The position numbers were made by a program, and so were the translations under genes. The notes beneath the pieces were generated by a model. The model did not search any database. It saw only the letters and a list, made by a program, of their open reading frames with translations, and had not been told where the DNA came from. A DNA stretch of 64,000 nt from Cryptomeria japonica (lineage: Eukaryota > Streptophyta > Pinopsida > Cupressales > Cupressaceae), in NCBI RefSeq assembly GCF_030272615.1, contig NC_081415.1, positions 625,705,740 to 625,769,739 of the forward strand, given 5' to 3'. Positions 11,691 to 24,608 of the stretch are shown piece by piece (within the stretch, counting starts at the first letter, position 1; every line of letters starts with the position of its first letter).

Positions 11691-12477
11691 CTTGATAGAG
11701 GCGATTGTGTAATACTACCTTAGCGATTGCGTGATACTTACTGAGTGAATGTGTAAATCTAATAGAGAGAATGCATGACATTATCTGCTCGATTGCATAG
11801 CACTAACAGGTCAATTGCATGACAGAAGGCAGAAAAAAATAGAAGTTAAAAACTAAAAAAAAATAGAAAATTAAACCCTATCAAGAATCTATACCACCAA
11901 CTGTGAAGCCCTAGCCAAATCACTCATCATCCATTCAATATTGATTAGATCATATTTAATTGTATAAGAAAGAACTAGGCTATTATATCTATCTAAGGCC
12001 AGTTGTTCTTTTGAATCCTATATCAATTTTTTTCTGCCTGGAGAACCTTTTGATAGCGGTTGGCTTCCCTCCTTTGTAGTTTCGTCCTTCTTGCACCAGA
12101 AATCTTGAAGTGAACTTTTCTTGCCATAAACTGTGTTAATCAAATCCTAAAGTAAAAAAGTAATTTTGATCCCGGATTAACCAAATTAAAGATATAATTA
12201 TACAGAACTGATATCAGACAGAAGAAAAATAAAAAAGCAATTAACCCTGTGGATGCGTGACCCAGAAAGGGCGATTGCGTGATCTGGACAGGGCGATTGC
12301 GTGACCCTGTAAGAGCGAATGTGTGACCCTGTCAAAGCGAATGCATGATGATGTAAACTCAATTGCGTGATGGAAAATCTTTTCTCAAAATTCGTGCAAT
12401 CTACAAAAAAAATGAAAATTCCGCACAATCTGCAAAAATCACACAGAACACAGAAAAAGGTTAAATTGTTGTTAGTT
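11691..12477 (-). other. Leader-like spacer between the two inverted LTRs, with a GCGATTGCGTGA minisatellite
   Basis: No reading frame. Two clusters (about 11695-11835 and 12235-12375) contain repeated GCGATTGCGTGA-like units separated by short variable pieces such as CCCTGTAAGA or AATACTACC. On the minus strand they read TCACGCAATCGCC. Read on the minus strand the segment directly follows LTR B' and a primer-site candidate, so it is probably the start of that element's leader. Confidence 0.55.
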
Positions 12478-12493
12478 CACGTTGGGTTCACCA
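12478..12493 (-). promoter_or_regulatory. Candidate primer-binding site of the minus-strand B' element
   Basis: On the minus strand, three bases after the LTR end (CCCACA), the sequence reads TGGTGAACCCAACGTG. It begins with TGG, as expected for the complement of a tRNA CCA end, and is at the right distance. I cannot name the tRNA from memory with certainty. Confidence 0.55.
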
Positions 12494-12496
12494 AAA

Positions 12497-13770
12497 TGTG
12501 GGATGCAAAATTCATTCTTCTGTTAACAAAGTAATCAATTAGAAACAAGGGAAATCATAAATGCCTATCCTAATCAGAATATAACAAACAATACAATGGA
12601 ATAACGCAATTAAGGAACAAGAATCATAAATCAAATCAAATCAAGAACTCCCTTATTCCATGGCTGCGTAGAACTTCCATTGCTCTTCTCCTCTTCATGG
12701 TATGATGGCTCTCAGATATTGCGCTAGTAACCTGCAAATGACACAAAGATTCAAAGTTCGTGATTCAAAGAAATTGTCCAAGATTGAGGAGATTGGATGC
12801 TCAATTTATAGAAAATTGGAAAAGACTGATTGAAAGGTGGAATAGAATGTTCAAGAGGTGTGAACTGAGGTGAACTCAAATGCAAGTTGATAGTTGAACT
12901 GCTGATTGTAGGAGTGAAACTCAATAGATTGAATAGATTGATTGAGTCAAATAATTGAGAAAAAGCTGACGAAAGGAAGAAAAAGGATGATTGAAGGAAA
13001 TAAAAAAGATGACAAAGAAAGCTTAATCTAGAAAAAGCTAACTAAAAGATGGAAATAGAAGCTGGAGAGATAAATGATTTAATTAATTAATTAATTTAAT
13101 TAACTAAATTAGCATGTGCTTGCATTTAGATTTAGATTATTAATTTAATCTTTGCATGAGATATTATTCAAATAATTGAATTAATAAATTCAATTTAGCA
13201 TTTGAATATATTTAGAACTTAACTTTGATTTTCAATTTGGTTTTTGAAATCATGCATATGTATTTGAATTTGGAAGAAATTAGAAGAATATGAAATTAAA
13301 TGAAATTAGAATTTGGGGATTTGGAAATGGAAGAATTAATTAGCTAATGAAATAATTTAAAGAAACTATTTAATTATGTAGAAATGAAATTTAATTAAAT
13401 AATAAGATTATTTAATTTAAAGGATTAAATCACTATTAATTAAATAATAAATATTTTAGAAGAGGGCTGAATGATTAGATGATTGGAGATAGAAATTGAA
13501 TAATTAGTAACTTATTTAAATAATAAAGATTATTTAAATTGGGGAATTAACCATAATTAATTAATTAATAAATATTTAATTAATATTTAGAAAATGATTA
13601 AAATGATTAAATGATGATAGAATAAGTAAGATAGAATAATTAATAAGATGATGAGGAAATATGAATTTAGAAGAAAATAGATTAATTAAATTAATTAAAT
13701 AATAAATATTATTTAATCAATTAGAGGAATAATTAATACATGATCAATGAGACATTTTTAGGTGTCTACA
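12497..13770 (-). repeat. LTR B' (minus orientation), inverted copy of LTR B
   Basis: Reading leftward from 13770, it starts TGTAGACACCTAAAAATG and ends in CCCACA at 12497. The body matches LTR B in reverse complement over more than 1 kb with scattered differences and fewer internal repeat units. Its outer edge abuts the pol remnant of element C (ATCTTGAACAAAAAG), which places its insertion inside that element's integrase region. Confidence 0.8.
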
Positions 13771-14873
13771 ATCTTGAACAAAAAGAATATGAGAAGGCCT
13801 TAAATGAAGTCCATAACAACACTTGTGACACTCATTGAAGTGGTCTTACCCTTTTGAAAAAACTCATATGCTTGGGCTATTATTGGCCAACTATGGAACA
13901 AGATTCTTTTCAGATAGCTAAAACATGCAAACAATGTCAGATCCATGGAAATTTGATTCATGCACCAGCACAATAACTTCATGCTTTGGCAACATCTTGG
14001 CCTTTCTGCTAATGGGGTCTTGATCTAGTATGAAAGATAAATCCTTCTTCATCTAGTGGTCACAAATTCATCCTTGTAGCTACAAAATATTTCACAAAAT
14101 GGATTGAGGTAGTACCTCTGACAAATATCACAGGAAAAAAAATTGTTGCATTCATCTTGAACTACATCATCTATCACTATGAAATACCCATGACCATTTT
14201 CACTGATAATGGACGACCATTCAAGAATCAGGATGTCCAAGAGCTATGTGAGAAATTCAAGATCCAACACAGATTTTCCACACCCTACTATCCCCAAGGA
14301 AATGGGCAAGTAGAAGCATCAAACAAAACCATTCTGAAAATCATCAAAAAGACAGTGAATGATGCTGGTAGAGATTGGCATATTCAATTGAACCCTGCTC
14401 TATGGGCCTACCGTACTAGTATCCGCACACCAACATGTGTCACACCTTTCTATCTTGTTTATGGATTAGAAGCAATACTACCAATAGAAGTAGAGATACC
14501 TTCTCTACGAGTATCATTAAAAAGTCTTATCCCAGATGAAGAACAATGAGTATCTAGATTGCAAGAGTTAGAATTGATCCATGAACGAAGACAAAATGCC
14601 TTTGATCATTTAAAGGTATATCAACAAAGAATGTGTCACAGTTATAAAAACAAGGTCAAATTGATAACATTTCAAGTTGGGGAACTAGTACTCAAAGAAA
14701 ATCCATGCAACCAAGCAGATCGAGAAAATAAAGGAAAGTTTGAACCAAACTGGTTAGGTCCGTTTGTGGTCACATCAGTATTTGGGTCAGGAGCATATCA
14801 GCCATCAACACAGGATGGGGATCAACTCAAGGAACCTATCAATATCATGCATCTGAAGAAGTTTTATGTTTGA
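13771..14873 (+). pseudogene. Ty3/gypsy integrase, 3' end of pol (element C)
   Basis: Homologous to 115-1190. It contains the zinc-binding CKQCQIHG motif (about 13929), the catalytic core with FTDNGRPFKNQDVQ (about 14195) and GNGQVEASNKT (about 14302), and the C-terminal KGKFEPNWLGPF and MHLKKFYV ending at a TGA at 14871. Stops interrupt the zinc-binding part and the start of the core. From 14157 the frame is open except for one TGA near 14547. It is less damaged than element A's copy. The left end is cut abruptly at the LTR B' junction, so the first part of pol is displaced or lost. Confidence 0.92.
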
Positions 14874-16585
14874 AAAAGCAGAAAAATCCAAAAACACTAA
14901 AAAAGAAGAAAAATCCAAAAACAGTGAAAAAGCAGAAAAATCCAAAAACAGTAAAAAAAATAGAAAAATCCATAAACAATGTAAAAACAAAAAATCCCCC
15001 CCCCCCCAAAAAAAATCAAATATGAGAAAAAGTGTAATAAAAATAGATGTTGAAAACCTAGCAAAGAACCGCTATCTATCTGCCAGCTCTTCCATCTATT
15101 GGTTCATGCATCCTTTCGCTTTCATTCATTTTCCATCAGCATTGTTCATATCCATAATAAAGCCTTTGTACATACGCAGACACCTGGGTGGCTTCTCGCC
15201 ATGGTTTGAATCAATGGGTATGGCATATTGAATTTGTTTCTAGGCTTGGTGAAAAATACTACACCTAGCTGGGGGCAAAAGTTTTGATCATTTTGAGCTT
15301 AATCAAACAGGTAGAATAATAATCAAGCAACTATTATCAAGAGAAAAATGAGACACATCCAATGTTAACACGAGATCAAATTATCAACCATGAAACAATC
15401 ACATGTCAATATAAGTACATCACAGACTTTCCAATGGATGATATCTTTTGGATAATGATTTTAGCATGATTGTTCAACTTTTCTATCTTGATTTTCGCTA
15501 TCATGATTTCTAAGTGACTCCAAGATGTCTCTGACTAGAGGAACAAGGAAGGAACATGATATTTTTCTTGTCTATTGTTTGCAAATTAATCATTTATATG
15601 TGCAAATTTGTCTAAGGACATGATCATTGAAGTATCATTGAAGACATTTCTGATTTGCATATTGAAATGGTTAATATTGTCTATTTTACACAAGCAACAC
15701 TCAGGTCATCTCGGTTCAATTATACCTTGATGCTTGTGCTAACTTGCAATATCAAAATTCAAGAAAGTAGTGCTCAGGTCATCATAGTATAATTATACCA
15801 TCGATGTTTGCACTCACTTCCCACATTTTAAAAATATCAATGATGACAAAACACAATAACCCAGTGACAAGTCCAATCGTAGCTTTGCATTTAGCTTGCA
15901 TTTCATTCTTACATGGAATACCGCATGCTCATTTTATTCAAGGTTAAATCTATCGCAGGAATCATCAAAGTATCAGCACAAGTGTATACGCAATCAGACT
16001 GATGACTCATCTTTCTTTAGATATTGTCGACCCAGTGAAAATCTTATGTTTCCCCCTCAACAGAACCAACATCAGCATATCTGAATCTTCCTACAACTTG
16101 ATATCAACAAACTGTTAGTTCTTTATCCAATCAACCTTATCAATTCTATCAATCGATCGCATCTGCATCTAAATTGATTCTACCATGTCTTATACAGGAT
16201 GTATCTTTCCTGGAACCAGACATCCTGATCATGTCTTATACATGATATATCATTACTTAAACTAGATGCTTTGATCATCTTTGTCTTATATAGGAGGTGT
16301 CATTCCTGAAACCAGACTGAATCTTGATCTTATCAATCTAATCAATCAAGCTTTATCAATAATCAAGAACCACATCACTGTGATCGTAGAACTCACATTT
16401 TCATCAACCACAGTTGCATAAATGAAATCATTTCTCATCGGGACATCAATTTAGCAAAAAATTCACACACTCCAAAGGTCAATTATATCAATTGATCTCT
16501 CAAGGGGGCATCATCGTATCACAATTTATCAATCAACAGCTGAGGCATCTTATCGAACCAATATCATCATCAAAATGAGATTATT
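14874..16585 (+). other. 3' untranslated tract of gypsy element C
   Basis: Starts with the same AAAAATCCAAAAACA repeats as element A, then a C9 run at 14998-15007, and a CTAGCTGGGGGCAAAA motif near 15269. It aligns with element A up to about 15960. It lacks the roughly 3.8-kb captured PMD segment and so serves as the empty form for A. A pair of degenerate repeats (TGTCTTATACAGGATG-like, about 16185-16310) and a CTCTCAAGGGGGCATC motif (16497) are present. No gene. Confidence 0.7.
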
Positions 16586-16631
16586 CTTTGAATCAATGTG
16601 TCATCACACCTCACTTCAAAGAGGGGCAAAA
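16586..16631 (+). promoter_or_regulatory. Hairpin and polypurine tract of element C
   Basis: CTTTGAA (16586) pairs with TTCAAAG (16621) and GTGT pairs with ACAC around a CATC loop. The middle of the stem carries several mismatches. AGGGGCAAAA (16622-16631) follows, then the LTR, whose expected TG start has become TA. Same layout as element A. Confidence 0.8.
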
Positions 16632-17749
16632 TATATACACCTAAAAATGGTCTGAAGATAATTAATTAAATAAGAAATTATTTAATTAATCCCCTTCCTA
16701 ATTTAATTGAATTCATTAGGCAATTTGATTAAATTCTCTCTTTCATCTACTTATTAAAAAATCTAAGGATTTATTTAATAGGTTCATTTCAATAGTCTCC
16801 TTTGATTAATTAATCCTCCCTCCATTTAAATTCATTTCTTCTAATCTCCTAATTAATTAAAACAAATCAATTTATGAGTTGTTGAGAATTAATTAGTCTT
16901 TCCCTATTATTTGAATTTTAAAATTCAAATTACCCACATGCCTCCTAACTTCTAACCACTTCACCTAATCATCCCTCTAAGCTAACCCATTCCACCTAAC
17001 CTTGGGTTTAACCAACCCTATCCTATCTTGCACATCCTAACCTCCTTATCCTAACCTCTTATGGTGTGGATATTCTTCCCTTGAGACACATGGCACTTTG
17101 GCCACATGTCTCCTTTCTTGGATACTTGCCCTCTCATGAGAAAGGCTCCTTGACACTTGTCACCACAGAGATGATAAGTGTCCCTTCCTCCAACCTCTTC
17201 TCCAACCTCCTCCAATTTCACCCTTGATATCTTCAGACTCAATCTTGACTGTTGATTCTTTCCATCTCACCCCTAGCCTTGGAAATCCTATAAATATCCC
17301 CTATTTTGGAACATAAAGGATCCCATCTCATTATCAATTTAAGCATTGTTACTATAGGCATATCCATTCTAGCATATCATTTTGAGCATTGTTATTATAG
17401 GCAATTGCATTAGCTTAATTTGATCAATTTCTAACATAATTGTTGAATCATGTAGCTTAATCTTTTCTATCTTAATTGCATCATCATCATAGCTTAATCA
17501 TGGATATCATTAGCTTAACTAGTCTCTTGGATCAATCTAGCATAATTAATCTCATCTTTGCATATCATTATCATTTCAAATCCTCCATCTAGGTGTAGTC
17601 AAGTCACTGGGATTGCTTATCTATATCTGAGAGAAAATCCATACTCGCATCTCTTAGGAGGCGATAGGTCACTTTGTAATGTTTCATCTTTCATTTGCTT
17701 ATTATTTGCTAACCATGCTTGTAATGATCTATTGAGTGTTTGTGTTGCA
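16632..17749 (+). repeat. LTR of gypsy element C
   Basis: Starts TATATACACCTAAAAATGG directly after the polypurine tract and aligns with LTR A through the TATA box TATAAATA (17289-17296). It then diverges through copies of a CTTAATC/TAGCTTAAT-rich stretch. The right end (TTGCA, about 17749) is a guess. No TSD was found. Confidence 0.65.
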
Positions 17750-18223
17750 GCTGCAGGTATCACACTTCATAGGCATGACAATAACCAACCTGAATAACCA
17801 TCCAAAATGGAATCCAAGGATCTGATCATACTGTATCAGAATCAACCAAAACCAAGTCCAATTGAGACCAAGAACCAACTGGGAAAGAACCAAATCCAAT
17901 CAAAGCTCAGTGTTGACATTAATGACAACACATAAGCAATTCTAGCATATTGCCAACAATCCATTCCTTCCTTCCATCATCCATTACTACCCATGATCTT
18001 TCTTCTCCTATTCATATCCTATCTTCATCCATATCCCTTTTTCCATCCTTGATCTTGATCAAAACTAAGGACAAAAAGAAAAATGCAAAAATATTGTTTC
18101 AAAAAGCTCTTGACATGTCTCTTTATGTGGATGTAATTGGTGAAAAATTAGGGTTTCCACCATGAGAGAGATGAAAACCACTAATTTTCCACTACATTCA
18201 AAAGAGGGGTGAATCCAATAGAT
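17750..18223. other. Gene-free; short fragment resembling a minus-strand copia LTR start
   Basis: Around 17905-17959, reading on the minus strand, TGTTGGCAATATGCTAG continues into a TTGTCATTAATGTCAACAC segment like the starts of the copia LTRs elsewhere in this window. I could not find its other end or a TSD. The remainder shows no gene. Confidence 0.4.
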
Positions 18224-19295
18224 TCAATCACAAACAAGTAATGATAAGGACTGAATACTAATTGGATTCAAGGGGGTGTGAATTTTTTTACCCCTTTTTG
18301 TGAGTTGAATTGCTAAAATTAGGATAAAGTGCTGAAAATGAAGGTAAAAATGCGGAAACAGTGAGCTACAATCATCAAATTTAGGCACACACCTAGATCT
18401 AAGAAATATAAGCAAATTCGAACCCAATCTCCAAAAATGTTGGGATTGGAATGTCCGTCGCTCTGGTCCTCATAACTTTTTGCATGGCAAAGAGGGTTGA
18501 TTCATCTCTGTAAATACTGCATATTATGAAGATCGCAAGTCCGTACTTGTTTCCTGCACATATAAATAAAGGGAAATAGGTTGGGAATAGGGGCTTGCCT
18601 AAGTCAAACCCCGGTTAAGGAATTAACCTTGATTGAAATATTAAAAATACCAAAATAAATAATGGAAAGATATACCTCAAATCTATAATGACTGATAATG
18701 ATGCTTTCCTTCTTGAATGTAATCACATATGTTGTATGAAATAGCATGAAAATCACAAAACCCAAATCACACACACATGCTTGCATATGAATGATGTAAT
18801 GTTGCTCCACAAGTGATGAATAAAGAATGTAGCCTTAAAGACCTCTAGAAATGCTTGATAATGAATGCTTGAATGCTTGATGATTATAATTTTTCCCTTG
18901 TATGCTTATGATGTAATATGTCTCTATGCAAATGAGAGAAGAAAGCCTCCTTATATACTTTCCCATCAAAAAATGTATTAATTTTACAACATAGGCTGAC
19001 ACGAGGAGGGGTTTCCTGCCCAAATTTGAGAATACAAGAGGGGGCCAAGATAGGGCCCAATTAAGGTAACTAGAGTGTGGTGCCCTAGTCCTAATGAGAA
19101 CCAAAGCACCACACCCTAGTTGTACCTTATTTTGGGGCTAGACTAAGGGGCCATATGATGAATGAAATGAAAATGAAGCCATATTTGCATGATGAATGCA
19201 TAATTTGTACTTAATTAGGCATTGAGAGACACACATTAAGGTGAGGGCTCAAAATGTAGACTAAATTGTAAGGGAGTACAATTTTGAACACTACA
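18224..19295 (-). repeat. Probable minus-strand LTR
   Basis: The right edge reads, on the minus strand, a purine tract AAAATGGGGGATAAA followed by TGTAGTGTTCAAAATTG, which looks like a polypurine tract and an LTR start (TG at 19295). The left part contains a purine-rich AAGGGGGTGTGAA on the plus strand, as the 3' ends of LTRs here often do in reverse. The left boundary and TSD are unresolved. Confidence 0.45.
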
Positions 19296-20588
19296 TTTAT
19301 CCCCCATTTTATTGGGAGTATGAGCTTAGACAAATACTCATGGTAAAGTAGATGAAAAAGAGATGAAGAGGAGGAGCAAAATCACAAGGAGTATAATACA
19401 TCACTAATTTTTAGGAACCAAACCCCAATCTTAGGATCTTAACTCACTCAAACATATGCAAGGGCACAAAAAACAAGACGAAAAACAAAAATTCAAACAA
19501 AGACAAAAGAACAAATAAAGGCAAAGACACAAAAAACACACACAACAAAAGCTAATTACCAAAAGCAAGACCTCAAATCAACTAGCTGAAGAGACCTCGA
19601 TATCAAAATGTCTCAACCACTAGTATCATTCTTGAAAAATTCCATCTCACTAACACAAGCGATCACATAAAAGAGAAAAACATGCATCATCCATGAATTA
19701 TCAATAGAAAAGCTATGAATTCATGAGAAGAAAGAAAGAAAGAACATGGATACATGCTAGATATGCTTTTCCAAGTGATCGACGAAAAGAATGATGACAG
19801 ACGACATAGATACCTCCCCCCTAGATGTTTTTATCTAGGTGATCCATGTTGGGGAGGAGAGTAGGAATAGTATATCCCTATTCTGCTAGTTCCACTCATC
19901 CTCATACGTGTGTGCAAGTGATGTCTAGTTTCAAATATATAGCACCCCATATAAGAGTTCATTTCCTCTGGTTTTGAGAATGCATCAACCTTTTTAAGAC
20001 ATGTAATGTAAATGAAAATGCCAAGAGGGGACTGTGTAATTCCAAGAGGTGAATGTGTGAATGCCAAGAGGCAAATGTGTGGCCTCGATAACATCTCACT
20101 CTAATATTTTCCTCTAGTTATAAGAATGTGTAACACCGATTGAAACAAATGCATGCTTGGTGTCAAGGACATCCCATGTAAGAGTTTGTTTACTATGGTT
20201 TTAGTGGTGTGTAACCCCATTTAAGACATTTATCAAATGTTGCGTCTAGTTTTAGACATGAAGCATCTTGTATAAGAGTTTGTTTCCTCTGGTTTTGAGA
20301 ATGAACACCCCATTTAAGACATACAAAATATAGTACAATATGGTACAAAGGGAGCGATGTGGGTCCCCCCCTTAAGATGTCAACATAACCCTATGTTGTT
20401 GTCTTAAGGAAGCTAGAAACAAGGATACCTAACCTTGAACACCAAGGAGATATCCTTTAGGCAACAATGTCATAAATACAAGCTAAAGAGGGAATACTCT
20501 TCAAGCAAGGATAAGGTAGTTGACAAAGAGATATCTTGCAACAAGTGTAAAGGAGATCCTTGGAGGAGAAGGGATATTTTCTCAAAAG
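19296..20588. other. Gene-free tract with degenerate internal repeats
   Basis: No coding region. Between about 19930 and 20330 a motif like AAGAGTTTGTTTCCTCTGG, followed by TTTTGAGAATG and CATTTAAGACAT, recurs about three times. It probably belongs to the internal part of the minus-strand element whose LTR ends at 19295. The tract is split by solo LTR D and continues at 24698-24955, where I also see no gene. Confidence 0.45.
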
Positions 20589-21044
20589 ACATCTATTGGC
20601 CATTTGGTGTAAATGATTATGTATTGCATTGATGTTTTGTCATTTATGCCAACACTAGATGTTTGGATTCTTTACCAACACCCTTCTGGTCCCGGTAGGT
20701 TGAGTGGTTTCTGGTTGATTTGGATTCGGCATGATCTGGTAGGCTCTAGTATAGTTTGGTTATGGAATTGGCTTAATCATGATACTCATGTTCATATTTA
20801 GCAAGTTGGTTTTGGTCTGATGATTGGATGCTATCCTATTTGCTTAGAAGCTTGGTTTCTGGTTCCGGTGAGGGTTTCACTGGTAGAGATTTTGATGAAG
20901 ATCTTTGATGAATTGCGTAAGTGGTGTTGGTGTAGCTTCTAGTGGAGTTTCAGGATGCTATTGATGATCATGTTCAAGGCTTGGCAGACGGAGATCATTG
21001 TTGTAGCGTGTGGACATATACTAGGTCTCGATTGATCTAGGTTA

Positions 21045-22448
21045 TGTTAGTATTTGATTGAAGATTGCATTGATGAACTATTATGTTATGATTAATGTCA
21101 ATTGTAACTGGTAATGATGTTGTTATGATATTGTTTTGCAACCAGTAGGTGAGCAAGTGAAGGAAACCGATATTACTTAAGAAGCAATGAGATCAACCGA
21201 TAACCCTACCTGTTGATTTGCCAAACCCTAACCGATGGAGCTTGGTGAATCGATTATATTGATATATGATCAAATGGTGATTGGTAATGATTATGCCACG
21301 TATGTATGTTGTATGTGATGAGTTTCAAGTGGTTTTTGGTGCATAGAGATAATGGTTTTATCTTGGGAATGAGCGAGTACATTGCATGAAGAAGAAGTCG
21401 CATGATGAGTTACAGGAATCGATGAAGTGGTGATCAAGGAGAGACTGAGGTTGTCTTGAACAATGTGAAGTTGATTTCTATGTAATATAGTGGTCATACT
21501 TGAACTGATTTATTTGTAATCTCTATGAGATCTTAGGTTTGTGATGTTTTACCGACCTATTGTTTTGCTTATTATGTTGATGAGTTGTTCTATTGCAGTG
21601 TTGGCAATTTTGGTTAAGTGTCAGTGTGATTGATTATTGAACTAGAAGGAGTATCTACAGTATGTGTGAAGGCACATAGGAGCATGAAAAAGATCTAATC
21701 AAGCAGAGTAGTGCTATTTACCAGATCAAAAAACCCTTGTTGTTCTCTAACAATTACAACAATTAAATCCCTTAACCAAGTAAGCTTTAATAGGCTTAGT
21801 TCTATCTAAATCCTCTAACCAGGTGATCGTTAGCTTGGATTTCAAATCCTCTACCGAGGTTACTCCTAATAGGGTATGTCTTCTAATAGGGCATTATAGT
21901 AAATCCCTTAACCGGTTGGTCCCTAACAAGATCTGTTCTTAACAACACTTTTTGTAAAGCTTTAACAAGCTTGGATCCTAACAGGGAAAACTTTAGAAGA
22001 GTTCAAAATACTTGTGGGTATTCATCTCCACCGTGGTTTTTCCCATTTGGGTTTCCATGTCAAAAATCATTGTGTGAAGTGGTGAATAGTTTTTGTGGTT
22101 ATGTTTGATATGGTTAATTTTCTTAGCTATTAAATCCACTTAGTTATGATAAGATGACCGACAGTTATCTGAAATGTGCTTTTACTACTATTGGACTAAG
22201 TATTTTGATGTTTTGGTTAAATGGTTTGGGAGTTTCAGAGCTGTTATACTATTATTTTGATAAGCCAGTCAAACCGGTAAACTATCAGCACTATTGCAGT
22301 TTATTAGTCAGTGTTTGAACCAATTTGTTCAGAGATTGACTTGAGAGATTGTTTGTGAGTTTGGTGAAAGTTAAGTCAATTTTCTATCTGCTGATTCACA
22401 CCCACTCTTAGTAGTTGTCCAGATCCTTATTGGTTCATCATATCATCA
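21045..22448 (+). mobile_element. Solo copia LTR inside LTR D (same family type as 49521-50949)
   Basis: Begins TGTTAGTATTTGATTGAAG and ends TATCATCA. The flanks are GGTTA (21040-21044) and AGTTA (22449-22453), one mismatch apart. Element E's LTR reads CTAGGTTATGGAC uninterrupted at the same place, which confirms the insertion point. The body matches the LTRs of the copia element at 49521-56898 (for example AATCCTCTAACCAGGTGATC and the ending before the primer site). Confidence 0.88.
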
Positions 22449-23140
22449 AGTTATGGACCGAATTTAATGTAACATGTGGATTGGACCTCTTAATGTGTTT
22501 CCAAGATATCTTATGTGTTGGATATTATTTGTTTGGTCTAAGGCTAACATGGTTTGTAATTATGTAATTGGTTTATTATCTGGTGGCCGACCTAATTGTT
22601 TATGATCGAGGGTTTGTATATATAGATGTAAGATCTCATTGTAGATCATATATGGTTATGGGATATGTATATGTAATGTGCGAATAATGTAATATCATCT
22701 AGACAGAGGATTTGGTCGATCATTGGAGATCAAATTGGGTTTATGTAAGAGGATTTAGTCCTCCGGTATTGAGTTTAATCGGAACTGTACTTAGGAATAG
22801 GAGATGCTATCTTTTGCAGTTTAACACTTCTCTGGATTGTAGTATGGATTTCTATGTAGTCATTGAGGCTCCTTTTCTGATGAGAAATGCGCTATAGGTT
22901 GTTGTCCTTCCTGCAAGTACGGGCCCCTTGATTTTAATTCACATACTTACTGCAAAAGTATTATTTTACTATGGGTAGGCTTCCCACATTTGTTTGTTCC
23001 CTTCACCAGGTTTTCCACATATAAATCTTGGTGTCATGTGGATGGTATTTATTTTGTGATTATTGTTTATGCTTAATTGGTTTAACTGATATTCCGGTGT
23101 TAATGTTTTGGGTTCTGGTATTAAAGTTTGAATTACTAAT

Positions 23141-24608
23141 TGTATGCGGGAAAAGTGGGCAAATAAAACTTAATATATGAAAATATGTTAGAATACTAGT
23201 CCACACACACACACAGGACTTCTTGATGCAAGCTATGGAGTAACGTAGTGTTACTCAGCTTCCCAAGGAGGGTCCCATGGTTCTCTATCCCACAATGTCC
23301 CTCAAACCAACATTTTTGCTCTCAGATTACTGAGCAAAATGGTTTGGGGATGGCAAATATGAGAACGAGAGATACTTTTAATTGATTTTAGTATGAGATG
23401 TGTTGTAAGCTATGCATGATACTAAAATGCAATAAACTAACTATAAGATGACAAGATTAGTATGAATACTATCCTAGCATACTATATTTAGTCTATAATT
23501 GAACTAAAATGATAAAGAAATTATTCTAAACATGCAATATTAGTCTAAAAGAGGCTAAATGAAGAGCATAAAGATGATGAAAAAGCTTGAAAGTATTTGA
23601 GAATAAGTATAATGCTTCAAATTTGAAAGATGATTGTTAAGAATGGAGGAATGAGGGCTCTATTTATAGCACAAACAGGGCAATGGATGGTCAGGATTGA
23701 AAGGTTTAATCAAGGGCCAGGTTTGAAAGTTGGGGATCCATGTGCACAATTTGTACCAATGAAATCGTGACAAGTGTCAACATAGGATTGGGTTGAAAGA
23801 AGAGGTTTGAGGCATTAAAGGCCTGATAAGACCTCATGGTTATCTAAAGGCTAAGGGTCAAGTTTAAATTAGGATTACCCACTAGATTAAGAGTTAATCC
23901 AAGGATAAACCTTTGTGCAAATGATTAAGAGATAATCTTGGTCAATGCATTAATGGCCTGATGAGACCCTTGGGTTGGGTAGAGGTTGAGTCAAAACAAA
24001 TGTTTTAACCATGTGGGAGGGTTTGAAATAACCATTAATGGTTATTGGAGACTTTGGGGATTAAGTGGTTGAAGGTTGGAAGCCTTCAATGGTTTTCAAA
24101 GACTTTAAGGGTTTTGGTGGTTGAAGGTTGAAAACCTTCAATGGTTATCCAAGACTTTGGGTCATTTGAGAAGTGACCTCCCTTTGCTTAGGGATGTGAC
24201 AAAGTTTAGAGGAGGGTTAGGTTAATTAGAATTGATTAGAAGATTCTAGAAGGGATTAGGAAGGGGTTTGAGATTTTGCAAGTGGATGGGGGATAATAGG
24301 ATTTAATTGAAATAAATGATTTAATTCAATTTGGTTGCAATTTGGGGAAATTAAATAAATTAGATTTATTCAATTTTGGGATAACTTATTTGATTAAATT
24401 TGAATTTAAATAAAAGTGGATAGGAGGATTTAATTGAATAAAATGATTTATTCATTAAATGGATATAGTGAATTTTATTTAAATAAATTGAGTAATTTAT
24501 TTAATAAAATAGAAGAATGTGGATAATTTAATTAAATTAGATTTAATTAAATAGAGAAATGAACATAAAATATTCATTTAGGAATATGGTCATTTTTATA
24601 CGTCTACA
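23141..24608 (-). mobile_element. Solo gypsy-type LTR inside LTR D
   Basis: Flanked by perfect TSDs CTAAT (23136-23140 and 24609-24613). On the minus strand it starts TGTAGACGTATAAAAATGACC, resembling the TGTAGACACC starts of the gypsy LTRs here, and ends CCCGCATACA. AT-rich TTTAATTAAAT segments fill the part nearest the LTR start (24300-24560). No reading frame. Confidence 0.85.

Noticed and set aside
10005-13770. Inverted LTRs as the product of retroelement self-integration
   Set aside because: Self-integration gives circular or rearranged cDNA that would still need to enter the genome. The leader piece and the differing repeat counts fit two separate copies equally well, so I report only the inversion.
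17558-18165. Small open frames of 70-79 codons
   Set aside because: No domain, no homology to other parts of the window, and composition follows the surrounding LTR-like DNA.
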